Assembly: GCA_963748205.1 (NCBI GenBank)
Contig: CAVVIB010000021.1
Span: forward strand, 245,767-309,766
Length of the DNA stretch: 64,000 bases
Reading direction: 5' to 3'
Origin: JAIBJN01 sp963748205
Lineage (GTDB): Bacteria; Actinomycetota; Thermoleophilia; Gaiellales; Gaiellaceae
A program made the translations under genes and the position numbers. The notes below the pieces were generated by a model. The model saw only the letters and a list, made by a program, of their open reading frames with translations, did not search any database and was not told the DNA's origin. Position 1 is the stretch's first letter. Each line of letters starts with the position of its first letter. Positions 14,231 through 22,115 of this stretch are shown in pieces.

Positions 14231-16123
14231 TCAGATACTAGCAGCGGCGCGAAGCTCGTCGAGGAGCGCGTTCGCGCTCGTTGCAGACTGTTCACCACCT
14301 CGTCGCCGAACCGCGACGGAGTCGAGCGACTCGCGGTCGCCCCAGACGGCCACGTAGGGCACCTTGGCGAGCTCGGCGTCGCGGATCCGCCTGCCGAGCG
14401 TCTCCTCGCGCTCGTCGACCGAGACCCGGAAGCCCTCGGCGCGCAGCCTGTCCGCGAGCGACTCGGCGTCGGCCAGATGGGTCGACGCGACGGGCAGGAT
14501 GCGCACCTGCTCGGGCGCGAGGAAGAGCGGCAGCTCCCCGCCGGTGTGCTCGAGGTAGACGCCGACGAAGCGCTCCAGCGAGCCGAGGAGCGCGCGATGG
14601 ATCATCGCCGGCGTGTGCTCGGCGTTGTCGTCGCCCTGGTACGTGAGCCCGAACCGCTTCGGCATCTGGAGGTCGAGCTGCACGGTGCCGAGCTGCCAGC
14701 TGCGGCCCAGCGAGTCCGACATGTGCAGGTCGATCTTCGGCCCGTAGAAGGAGCCCTCCCCCTGGCTCTCGACGTAGTCGAGCCCCTTGGCGGCGAGCAC
14801 CTTGCGCAGCTCCTCCTCGGCGAAGTCCCACTCCTCGTCGGTGCCGAGCTTGTTCTCCGGCCGCAGCGAGAGCTCCACGCGCATGTCGAGCTCGAAGAGG
14901 TCGTAGAGGTAGTACGCGAAGTCGAGGCAGGCGAGCAGCTCGTCCTGGATCTGCTCGGTCGTGCAGTAGATGTGCGCGTCGTCCTGGACGAAGTGCCGCA
15001 CCCGCAGGAGCCCGTGCAGGACGCCGGAGAGCTCGTTGCGGTGCAGGTTGCCGGCCTCGGCGATGCGCAGCGGCAGCTCGCGGTAGCTGTGCGGGCCGAG
15101 CGAGTAGAGGAGGCAGTGCCCGGGGCAGTTCATCGGCTTGAGGCCGAAGTCACGCCCCTCGATCTCCACCGCGAACATGTGCTCCTGGTACTTCTCCCAG
15201 TGGCCGGACGTGCGCCAGAGGTCGGAGTCGTAGAGCTGCGGCGTGCGCACCTCGTTGTAGCCCCGCTTCGCGTTCTCGCGACGGCGCAGGTCCTCGAGCA
15301 CGTTCCAGATCACCATCCCGCGCGGGTGCCAGAACGGCATCCCGGGCGCGAGCTCGGAGAAGTCGAAGAGCTGGAGGTCCTTGCCGAGCCGCCGGTGGTC
15401 GCGCCTCTTGGCCTCCTCGAGCCGGTGCAGGTGATCCTCGAGGTCCTTGGGGTCGAAGAACGCCGTCCCGTAGACGCGCGTGAGCTGCGGGCGCTTCTCG
15501 TCCCCGCGCCAGTAGGCGCCGGCGAGCGAGAGGAGCTTCACGGCCTTGATCGGGCTCGAGTCCTGGAGGTGCGGTCCGCGGCAGAGGTCGACGAAGTCGC
15601 CCTGCTTGTAGAAGGAGATGTCGCCCTCGGCGGTGTCGACTAGCTCGACCTTGTACGGCTCGCCCTCGTCGGCGAAGTACTGCTTCGCCTCGTCCCGGCT
15701 CGTCTCCCAGCGCTCCCAGGAGCGGCCCTCGTCGAGCTCCCGGCGGATCTCCTCCTCGAGCTGCTCGAGCACCTCCTCGCCGACAGGCTCGGGGAACTCG
15801 AAGTCGTAGTAGAAGCCGTTCTCGATCGGCGGGCCGATCGCCACCTTCGTCCCCGGGTAGAGCCGGCGCGCGGCCTCGGCGAGGAGGTGCGCGGCCGAGT
15901 GGCGCAGCACCCAGAGCGCGTCGGGATCCTGCCGGTCGCGGATCGTGAGGATCTGGATCTCCTCCCCGTCCTCGAGCGGCAGCCGCAGGTCGCGGACGTC
16001 CCCGTTCGCCTTCACGAGCACGGCCTGCTCGGCCAGCTTCGGGCCGATCGCGCGCGCGGCGTCGAGCCCCGTCGCGCCGTCCGGAAGTTCGAGGTTCTTG
16101 CCGTCGGGAAGGATGACCTGCAT
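14231..16123 (-). CDS. thrS: Threonyl-tRNA synthetase
   Basis: 630 residues. TGS domain (1-60), editing domain with HSAAHLLAEA and CRGPHL (about 70-225), class II catalytic domain (about 235-530) with zinc ligands in MNCPGHCLLY, in DDAHIYCT and in TPAMIHRALLGS, and a C-terminal anticodon-binding domain ending NALLDELRAAASI. Editing and catalytic residues look intact. The ATG at 16123 shares CATG with the divergent small gene at 16122. The downstream leader leads into infC. Confidence 0.97.
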   Translation of the reverse strand: MQVILPDGKNLELPDGATGLDAARAIGPKLAEQAVLVKANGDVRDLRLPLEDGEEIQILTIRDRQDPDALWVLRHSAAHLLAEAARRLYPGTKVAIGPPIENGFYYDFEFPEPVGEEVLEQLEEEIRRELDEGRSWERWETSRDEAKQYFADEGEPYKVELVDTAEGDISFYKQGDFVDLCRGPHLQDSSPIKAVKLLSLAGAYWRGDEKRPQLTRVYGTAFFDPKDLEDHLHRLEEAKRRDHRRLGKDLQLFDFSELAPGMPFWHPRGMVIWNVLEDLRRRENAKRGYNEVRTPQLYDSDLWRTSGHWEKYQEHMFAVEIEGRDFGLKPMNCPGHCLLYSLGPHSYRELPLRIAEAGNLHRNELSGVLHGLLRVRHFVQDDAHIYCTTEQIQDELLACLDFAYYLYDLFELDMRVELSLRPENKLGTDEEWDFAEEELRKVLAAKGLDYVESQGEGSFYGPKIDLHMSDSLGRSWQLGTVQLDLQMPKRFGLTYQGDDNAEHTPAMIHRALLGSLERFVGVYLEHTGGELPLFLAPEQVRILPVASTHLADAESLADRLRAEGFRVSVDEREETLGRRIRDAELAKVPYVAVWGDRESLDSVAVRRRGGEQSATSANALLDELRAAASI

Positions 16124-16244
16124 GGAGACAGAGAATACTCAGGCCCCTGCCGAGCAAGAGCCCGAGGAAACCGAGGAAGGCACGCCCGTTCCCGACCCCG
16201 AGGAAGCCAACGGCGACGCCGAGGACGTGCCGACGGCGGACTAG
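16122..16244 (+). CDS. Possible 40-residue acidic peptide
   Basis: ATG at 16122 opens a 40-codon frame, METENTQAPAEQEPEETEEG and so on, composed mostly of Glu, Pro, Asp and Ala, ending TAG at 16244. The start overlaps the thrS start back to back. Composition differs from antisense noise (no Arg/Ser bias), but there is no homology I recognise and no clear ribosome site outside thrS coding sequence. It precedes the next plus-strand gene by 9 bp. Confidence 0.35.
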   Translation: METENTQAPAEQEPEETEEGTPVPDPEEANGDAEDVPTAD

Positions 16245-16253
16245 GCTGGGGCC

Positions 16254-16502
16254 GTGCGCCGCTTCGTCATCCGGACGACGAGGGCAGTAAAGCTCGTCGT
16301 CCGCGACGGTCGCATCCCGAGGCCGCTGCGCTGGGGAGGGACGCTGGGGCTCCTACCGGTGCCGGGGCCGTTCGACGAGGTCGTCCTGCTCCTCGTCGGC
16401 GCGATCCTCTGGGTCTTCTACCGCGACCAGCTCAACGAAGCCTGGCGGCGGGCGGACCGCCGGCATCCCGCGGAACCGGCCGCAGGGCCGTCGCCGTCCT
16501 AG
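16254..16502 (+). CDS. Small membrane protein of unknown function
   Basis: 82 residues from GTG. A basic amphipathic N-terminus (RRFVIRTTRAVKLVVRDGR) leads to GLLPVPGPFDEVVLLLVGAI and LWVFYRDQLNEAW, one likely membrane or re-entrant segment, and a Pro-rich tail. The P-V-P-G-P-F-D-E motif suggests a conserved small family, but I cannot name it. The last 4 bp overlap the converging gene at 16499. Confidence 0.55.
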   Translation: MRRFVIRTTRAVKLVVRDGRIPRPLRWGGTLGLLPVPGPFDEVVLLLVGAILWVFYRDQLNEAWRRADRRHPAEPAAGPSPS

Positions 16503-17122
16503 CCTTTCAGCGCCTTGGCAATCGCCTCTCGGCCGCCTTCGAGCACCGGCTCGCCGTGGGAGACGAGCACGAGCTCGACCGGTAGGTCGAGGAGCGGGCG
16601 CAGGGACTCGCGCAGCTCGGCCTGCCGCATCCCGCTGGGGAGGTAGCGCAGCCAGGAGTCCGGGCAGAGGCGCACGCCGCCGCGCTCGTCGTCGCCGAGA
16701 AGGCGGTCGCCCGGAATGAGCGCGCGCACCTTCGGGAGCCAGACCATCGTCTCGCCCGCGCTCTGGATCACGACCGTCTCGACGTCGCGCGGCAGGTTCT
16801 TCCTCGCGCGCGAGGTCGAGGCGTCGTAGCGGTGGGCGAGCTCGTCGCGGCTCCGCCGGTGGAACTGGAGCGTCGTGACGATCACGACCGGCTGCCCGTG
16901 CCGCGCAACGAGCGAGTCGAGCTCCTCGAGCAGCTCGGAGCGGTCGCCCGGGACCAGCGGGTCGACGAGCAGCAGCGCGTCGGGCGCCTCGTAGGCGATC
17001 GAGGCGACGTCGGGGCCCCAGTCGTCAGGGCTCCCGGTGGTCGGCACCGGCTCGGCGTCGGGGTGCACCGCCGTCCAGCGGTGCAGGCCCGGCCGGAGCT
17101 GCTGGATCGCGCGGGAGGCCAT
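16499..17122 (-). CDS. Metallo-beta-lactamase-fold protein with degenerate active site
   Basis: 207 residues from ATG 17122 (another ATG at 17134 is possible). Fold features: RPGLHRWTAVHP at the start, DALLLVDPLVP strand, VVIVTTLQFHRRSRDELAHR where HxHxDH normally stands, VRALIPGDRLLGD (the AxxxGD aspartate) and LVLVSHGEPV (the last His). The HxHxDH metal motif is reduced to one His, so dinuclear zinc hydrolysis is doubtful. Some non-hydrolytic or altered-metal members of the superfamily look similar. Divergent from the gene at 17150. Confidence 0.65.
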   Translation of the reverse strand: MASRAIQQLRPGLHRWTAVHPDAEPVPTTGSPDDWGPDVASIAYEAPDALLLVDPLVPGDRSELLEELDSLVARHGQPVVIVTTLQFHRRSRDELAHRYDASTSRARKNLPRDVETVVIQSAGETMVWLPKVRALIPGDRLLGDDERGGVRLCPDSWLRYLPSGMRQAELRESLRPLLDLPVELVLVSHGEPVLEGGREAIAKALKG

Positions 17123-17149
17123 CGCAAACAGCATTACACTGGCCCGCGC

Positions 17150-17632
17150 TTGGACGCGGAGCTTCCGTTCTGGGCCTTCTGGCTCATCTTCGCCGCGATC
17201 GCGGGCATCGCGCTCGTGGGCGTGGCTCGGCGCTACCGGCGGCGACTCCGCCCGCGCTCGGACACGGTCGAGATCGCGGCGAGCGGGCCCGTCCGCCGCG
17301 GCGAGAACGTCGACGTGACGATCACGATCAGCGACGGTGCCCACACGGGCGTCCGCCTGAAGGTGGGCGTGCTCTGCCTCGAGCGCTACGACGTCGAGGA
17401 GTCGACCAAGAACAGCACGCGTCGCGTGACGCGCGAGGACTTCGCCCACGAGGAGTGGCGGGAGGTCTCCGCCTCGGAGGCGCAGCAGGGGCTCTCGTTC
17501 GCCGTCCCGGCTGAAGCCCCGTACTCCTACGCCGGCTCCTGCCTCTCGTTCGAGTGGCATGCCGAGGCGCTCGAGATCGCGCGCCTGCGGCCGGACGCCG
17601 TGGCGAGCTGCTCGTTCGAGGTGCGGCCGTGA
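17150..17632 (+). CDS. Membrane-anchored beta-sandwich protein
   Basis: 160 residues from a TTG start (LDAELPFWAFW), chosen because the upstream part of the frame is antisense to the divergent gene. One N-terminal transmembrane helix (about 5-24), a basic stop-transfer stretch (RRYRRRLRPR), then a beta-rich domain: VEIAASGPVRRGENVDVTIT, GVRLKVGVLCLERYDV and SLSFEWHAEALEIA. The layout resembles the next gene product, suggesting an arrestin-like sandwich. The stop TGA overlaps the next GTG (GTGA), so the pair is co-translated. Function unknown. Confidence 0.65.
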   Translation: MDAELPFWAFWLIFAAIAGIALVGVARRYRRRLRPRSDTVEIAASGPVRRGENVDVTITISDGAHTGVRLKVGVLCLERYDVEESTKNSTRRVTREDFAHEEWREVSASEAQQGLSFAVPAEAPYSYAGSCLSFEWHAEALEIARLRPDAVASCSFEVRP

Positions 17633-18033
17633 GCCCCGCCTTCGAGGTGCAGCTCGCGCGCGACAGCTTCGCGCCGGGCGAGCGGGTGGCCGGCACCGTC
17701 CTCGTCGCCGAGGGCGGCGGCTCGCGCGCCCTCGAGGTAACGCTCGCGTTCCACGAGAAGAGCCCGGACTACGAGGAGACCCCCGTGAGCGTCAGGCAGG
17801 CGCTGCAAACGGGCGACGTCCAGACCGGCCAGTCGCTCGCGTTCGCGCTCGACCTCCCGGAGGACGCGCTCCCGGGCCACCACTCCGAGCACGGGGAGCT
17901 CTACTGGGAGCTCGACGTCAAATCCGACGAGATGGGCCCGGACACGCACGTGCGCCGGCGGATCGAGGTCGTCCTGCACGCGGTGCCCGAGGAGGAGGAC
18001 ATCTTCGCGGGCGGCTTCGACGACGAGGGCTAG
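17629..18033 (+). CDS. Arrestin-like (Spo0M-type?) beta-sandwich protein
   Basis: 134 residues from GTG 17629. FEVQLARDSFAPGERVAGTV is the classic first strand and P-G-E-x-V-x-G turn of arrestin-N/Spo0M-like domains, followed by LEVTLAFHEKSPDYEETPVS and a middle strand SLAFALDLPEDALPG with ELYWELDVKSD. The acidic C-terminal tail ends DIFAGGFDDEG. There is no signal peptide. Paired with the membrane-anchored sandwich protein upstream, so a membrane-associated complex is plausible. The reaction or ligand is unknown. Confidence 0.65.
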   Translation: MSPAFEVQLARDSFAPGERVAGTVLVAEGGGSRALEVTLAFHEKSPDYEETPVSVRQALQTGDVQTGQSLAFALDLPEDALPGHHSEHGELYWELDVKSDEMGPDTHVRRRIEVVLHAVPEEEDIFAGGFDDEG

Positions 18034-18203
18034 TCGTCGCCCTCGACCGCTGAGCGCAGCGACGGCGGCGCCTTGAGCCAGCAGAGGATCGAAGCGACCA
18101 ACTACCCCTGCCTGTCTTCGAGTACATCCAGAAGGGCGCCGCGTGTGCGCGAGGTATTGAGCGCGGCGTCTCAGCGAACGTCATCCGGCTAGGCGTTCGT
18201 CTT

Positions 18204-19105
18204 CTAATCGCCTAGGACCGAGGCTGGACTTTGGCCCTCCTCAAGAATCAGCATCTCGATCTGAAGTTGCGCGATCGCGGCACGACGTCACCGGCTTGAC
18301 TCTCGGGGACGCCCTCCGACGAATAGCGCTTGATCAGTTTCAGCGCCTTCCGGCCTCTCCGGTGAGCTTGCGCTCCCAGCCGGGATGCTCCTCGAACGCA
18401 CGAACAATCTCTTCGACGGCATCCGCGTCACATCGGGGTCGGGCTGGACGACTGCCTCAGCCTCGGGCGCGTTGACACCCTCGACAGCGCTCGTCGTCGA
18501 CACGCCCGTGAGCTTCGATAGTGCCTGGTCGATCAAGAGAAAACCGCCCGGCATCTCGACTGGAGCCTTGCCCTCTTTGGCATCTACGAAGTAGCTGAGT
18601 ACGACGTTGCCGTAGTTCTTGAGAACGGAGTAGCTTCCCTCGCCGGGAAGGAGCTTCTTGTCGAGAGCTTCCCAATCACTCCATGAAAGTTCGCCCTCGG
18701 CGCAACCTGGACGTCCTCGATGAGGAAGTCGTCGCCGAGCGTCCCTCCTTGAAGACCCAAATGATGAACGTCCGTAGCTGATGTCCCCGGTCGTGAGAAG
18801 CGAAGCGTCTCGTCCTCGCGCTCCGGGTCGAAGCGCACAAAGAGTCCAAGCTCGCGCTCAAGCTGCGCCTTCACCTGCTGCGGGGTGAAGACCGTCGCCT
18901 CAGCGCTGCCGGTCTCGCTCGGCTCCGACGCATCACCGCCCCGCCTCGCCATCGCCGCCGCCGCACGCCACAGCACCCAGACGGCACAACATGCTGCGAG
19001 ACCCGCCGCCAGGGTCCGCGCGAGCCGTCCCGCACACCTTACCTGCGCGATCCGAACTGGGCGCGTGGAAGCATCGTCCACCATCGCGCCATCCACGGAG
19101 GACAA
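18204..19105 (-). pseudogene. Multiply frameshifted membrane-anchored protein of unknown function
   Basis: Reading the minus strand and changing frame at about 18690, 18440, 18350 and 18285 gives one continuous protein of about 300 residues: an N-terminal membrane helix (ARTLAAGLAACCAVWVLWRA), an alpha/beta region with DPEREDETLRFS and DDFLIEDVQVAP, then WSDWEALDKKLLPGEGSYSV, VVLSYFVDAKEGKAPVEMPG, DAVEEIVRAFEEHPGWERK, KALKLIKRYSSEG and IAQLQIEMLILEEGQSP before TAG at 18204. No family recognised. Each segment looks well preserved, so breaks may be assembly indels. The TTG start lies inside the neighbouring MmcQ-like frame. Confidence 0.55.
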
Positions 19106-19469
19106 CGAAGCCCATCCGGGCGGGCTTCAGCGGCGAGCTAGCTTTGTATAAAGGAAGCCAGTAGCTCTCACGCAGCCACTCGAGCGCCGCTTCGAGCGAC
19201 TCGTCGTCCGCGACCTCGGCCGTCACCCAGCCGTAGCGGCCGACGTAGCGCGCCGTCGAGACGTAAGGGAGGAGCTGCGCGATCTCGCGCTCCTCCGCCG
19301 TGAGCTTGACGGTCAGCCGGACGCATTCGTCCGCGACCGACATGGTGGCGAACATCGAGTTGTCGCCGACCTTGAAGACCGGATAGCCCCACGGCTCGTC
19401 CTCGTAGGTCTCCGGGAAGGACAGGGCGAGCTCGCGGAGCCGCTCGGCGAGGTCGGCCAAGTCGGGCAC
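18933..19469 (-). CDS. MmcQ/YjbR-like protein with aberrant C-terminus
   Basis: The first 106 residues match the MmcQ/YjbR DNA-binding-like fold: LRELALSFPETYEDEPWGYP, FKVGDNSMFATMS, RLTVKLTAEEREIAQLLPYV, YGWVTAEVADDE and LEWLRESYWL. Family members end there, at about 115-120 residues. Here the frame continues for about 70 residues with no resemblance to the family and overlaps the start of the next minus-strand gene by 173 bp. The true stop has probably been lost by an indel or junction near 19150. Confidence 0.65.
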   Translation of the reverse strand: MPDLADLAERLRELALSFPETYEDEPWGYPVFKVGDNSMFATMSVADECVRLTVKLTAEEREIAQLLPYVSTARYVGRYGWVTAEVADDESLEAALEWLRESYWLPLYKASSPLKPARMGFVVLRGWRDGGRCFHAPSSDRAGKVCGTARADPGGGSRSMLCRLGAVACGGGDGEAGR

Positions 19470-19663
19470 GGGGCCAGCCTAACGCGTCCGGCCTGCCCGC
19501 CTCACGCGCGTCAACAATTGTGAGGATTCTGCAAATTTTCCGGGTGGTTGCGCTATTCAAAGTTCAGCGAGAGGCGTACTCTCGGCACAAGCGGGCCGGA
19601 GGCCCCGGAGCTGGCCGCAGGCTCCCGGATTCTCTCCCCCGGCTCGTAGCCCACGGACGCCGA

Positions 19664-19692
19664 GGCGGAGCCCCGCCGCAACGGGCTCCGCC
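19664..19692 (-). terminator. 10-bp perfect hairpin, second after the MMPL gene
   Basis: GGCGGAGCCC at 19664-19673 pairs perfectly with GGGCTCCGCC at 19683-19692 around a 9-nt loop. No T-tract. It may back up the hairpin at 19737. Confidence 0.45.
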
Positions 19693-19736
19693 TCGCGTAC
19701 CGCCTTCTAAGAGTAACCGCACCCATCGGACGCAGG

Positions 19737-19769
19737 AAGGCCCGCGCCCCGATTGGGGACGCGGGCCTT
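19737..19769 (-). terminator. Strong hairpin after the MMPL gene
   Basis: AAGGCCCGCG at 19737-19746 pairs perfectly with CGCGGGCCTT at 19760-19769, with an inner CCCC/GGGG pair around GATT. It lies 16 bp past the MMPL stop. A GC-rich hairpin without a U-tract is common for high-GC Actinomycetota. Confidence 0.65.
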
Positions 19770-19784
19770 CGTCGTCCTGGAGCC

Positions 19785-22007
19785 CTACCGGCCGGCGGGA
19801 GCCGGAGCCGGCACGCTCTGCTGGGAGCGCTCGGTCTCGTGGGAGACCTCGGGCAGCCACTCGAGCCAGCGCGGCAGGTACCAGTTCCAGTCGCCGAGCA
19901 GCTTCATGGCCGACGGCAGGAGCACGGCCCTGACGATGGTCGCGTCGATCAGGATCGCCGCGGCCAGGCCGACACCCGCCTGCTTCATGTCGATCGTGGA
20001 GAGCGTGGCGAAGATCGAGAACACCGCCACCATCACGATCGCCGCGGCGGTGACGACGCCCGCGGTCGACTTGATCCCGTGGGTCACGGCCGCCTCCGTG
20101 TCGAGCCCGCGGTCGAACGCCTCGCGGATCCGGCTGAGGATGAACACGTGGTAGTCCATCGAGAGGCCGAACAGGATCACGAACATGAACAGCGGGAGCC
20201 AGGCCGTGATGGCGCCGGTCGACTCGAAGCCGAGGAGCGACTCGCCCCAGCCCCACTGGAAGATGATGACGAGGAGCCCGTAGGCCGCCGCCACCGACAG
20301 CAGGTTGAGCACGACCGCCTTCGCCGCGATCACGAGCGAGCGGAAGGCGACCAGCAAGAGCACGAAGGCCAGGAGCAGGACGAACACGAACACGTACGGC
20401 GCCCTGTCCTTCGTGAGCTGGCTGAAGTCGTAGGACGAGGCGGCCTCGCCGGCCACGGCGACCTCTGCTCCGTCGACGCTGCCGATCGTGGCCGGGATGA
20501 CGTCCTCGCGGAGCGTCAGCAGGGCCTCGGTGGAGGCGTCGTCGGTGCCCGTCCCGGCGAGCGGCACGGAGATGACCGCGACCGTCGCAGCGTCGTTCAC
20601 CTGCACCTCGATCGGATCCTCCATCTGGCCCGTGGCGAGGGCCTCGCGGCGGAAGTCGGCGAACGCGGCCTCGAACTCGGGCGAGGCGACGTTGTCGGCC
20701 TCCACGGCGACCACTGCGGGCAGCGGGCCACCCGGGAAGGACGCCTGGATCCGGTCGTAGGTCTTCATGATCGGGATCTCGCGCGGCATGCTGGAGATGC
20801 CCGGGAAGGCGGTGTGCATCCCGAACGCCGGGAGCGCGAGGACCACGAGCACGCCGGCCGAGGCGACGGCGGAGACGAGCGGCCGCCGGAGCACGCGGTC
20901 GAGGATGGCGCCCCACATACGGGAGTCGCCGTCCTTCCGGCTCAGCCGGTGGAGGAAGGGGATCTTGCCCTTCTCGACCCGATCGCCCAGCCAGGAGAGC
21001 AGTGCCGGGAGCACCGTCAGCGAGCCCGCGACCGCGATGGCGACGACCATGATCGTGCCGACCGCGATCGACGTCCAGATCGCCGTCCCGCCGAAGAAGA
21101 GCCCGGCGAGCGCGATGATGACCGTCAGACCGGAGATGAGAACCGCCCGGCCGGACGTGGCCGCGGCAGCCTCGAGTGCGGCCGCCGGGCCTCTGCCGGC
21201 CGCCCGCTCCTCACGCTCGCGCTTGAGGTAGAAGAGCGAGTAGTCGACGCCGACCGCGAGGCCGATGAGCAGGATGATCGACGCGGACGCCTCGTCCATC
21301 GGGACGAGCTGGCTCGGGACCGCGAGCAGACCGAGAGTCGCCATGACGGCCGACAGGCCGAGCAGCAACGGGATCCCGGCCGCGACGGCGGCGCCGAAGA
21401 CGACCAGCAGGATGCCGAGCGTCAGCGGCACGGCCGTGAACTCGGCCCGCTGGAAGTCGGACGCGATCGTGTCGTCGACCGACTTCTCTCCGCTCGCGGA
21501 GCCGAACCCGTCGACGGTGAAGCCGGCGTTGGCGGCCTCGATCTCGTCCACGGTGGCGAGGATGGGCTCGATCCGGTCGACTGCGCCGGCGCCGGTGTCG
21601 TCCAGCTCGTACTGCACGAGCACGGCCTGGCCGTCGGGGGAAACCAGCTTCGGGTCGTCGAGCGGCGAGCGCACGCGGGAGACGCCCTCGGCGGCGTTGA
21701 GCTGCGCGACGACGTCGTTGACGACCGCCTTGAACTCGGGGCTCGAGGCGGTGAGCGATTCGTTCTCGATGAACACGGACTCGTCGACCGTGTCGTCGAA
21801 GCCGCCGTTGTCGACGATCTGCAGCGCGCGGCCGGAGTCGCCGGCCTCGGCATCGGCGGGGTCGAGGTTCTTGGTGCCGACGACGCTGCCGAGGGCAACG
21901 GCGACGACGACGAACGCCAGCCACCCGAAGATCGCGGTCTTCCGATGAGCTGCGCTCCAGCGGCCCATGCGGGCGGCGAGATTCTGAGACTTGGCGAGGG
22001 GGGTCAT
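19785..22007 (-). CDS. MMPL/RND-superfamily exporter
   Basis: 740 residues. Two repeats, each one helix plus an extracytoplasmic domain plus a five-helix bundle: first helix around TAIFGWLAFVVVAVALGSVV, then helices including TLGILLVVFGAAVAAGIPLL and LIGLAVGVDYSLFYLKRERE (the conserved GxxVDYxLF motif), and the second copy with LFGLSMDYHVFILSRIREAF. The large loop (about 35-190) contains YELDDTGAG. MMPL proteins export lipids or small molecules using the proton gradient; the cargo is unknown. It has an intact frame and its own terminator. Confidence 0.92.
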   Translation of the reverse strand: MTPLAKSQNLAARMGRWSAAHRKTAIFGWLAFVVVAVALGSVVGTKNLDPADAEAGDSGRALQIVDNGGFDDTVDESVFIENESLTASSPEFKAVVNDVVAQLNAAEGVSRVRSPLDDPKLVSPDGQAVLVQYELDDTGAGAVDRIEPILATVDEIEAANAGFTVDGFGSASGEKSVDDTIASDFQRAEFTAVPLTLGILLVVFGAAVAAGIPLLLGLSAVMATLGLLAVPSQLVPMDEASASIILLIGLAVGVDYSLFYLKREREERAAGRGPAAALEAAAATSGRAVLISGLTVIIALAGLFFGGTAIWTSIAVGTIMVVAIAVAGSLTVLPALLSWLGDRVEKGKIPFLHRLSRKDGDSRMWGAILDRVLRRPLVSAVASAGVLVVLALPAFGMHTAFPGISSMPREIPIMKTYDRIQASFPGGPLPAVVAVEADNVASPEFEAAFADFRREALATGQMEDPIEVQVNDAATVAVISVPLAGTGTDDASTEALLTLREDVIPATIGSVDGAEVAVAGEAASSYDFSQLTKDRAPYVFVFVLLLAFVLLLVAFRSLVIAAKAVVLNLLSVAAAYGLLVIIFQWGWGESLLGFESTGAITAWLPLFMFVILFGLSMDYHVFILSRIREAFDRGLDTEAAVTHGIKSTAGVVTAAAIVMVAVFSIFATLSTIDMKQAGVGLAAAILIDATIVRAVLLPSAMKLLGDWNWYLPRWLEWLPEVSHETERSQQSVPAPAPAGR

Positions 22008-22115
22008 GGCATCACGTCCTTGGGTCTTGGGTGCGTGACTCCAGGCTCGCAGGGGCGCGGCTCCACCGGAATGAGGCCAGCCCGCGTCTTCGGGTCGTGC
22101 TAGCGCGAGTGCGGC

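Larger units (their letters stand above)
19470..19784. other. Intergenic region with two strong hairpins
   Basis: No coding frame here looks real. The region holds an AT-richer patch (19511-19565), unusual for the window, and the two hairpins listed separately. It separates the MmcQ-like gene from the 3' end of the MMPL exporter, both on the minus strand, so it must contain the exporter terminator and the promoter of the MmcQ-like gene. Confidence 0.6.
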
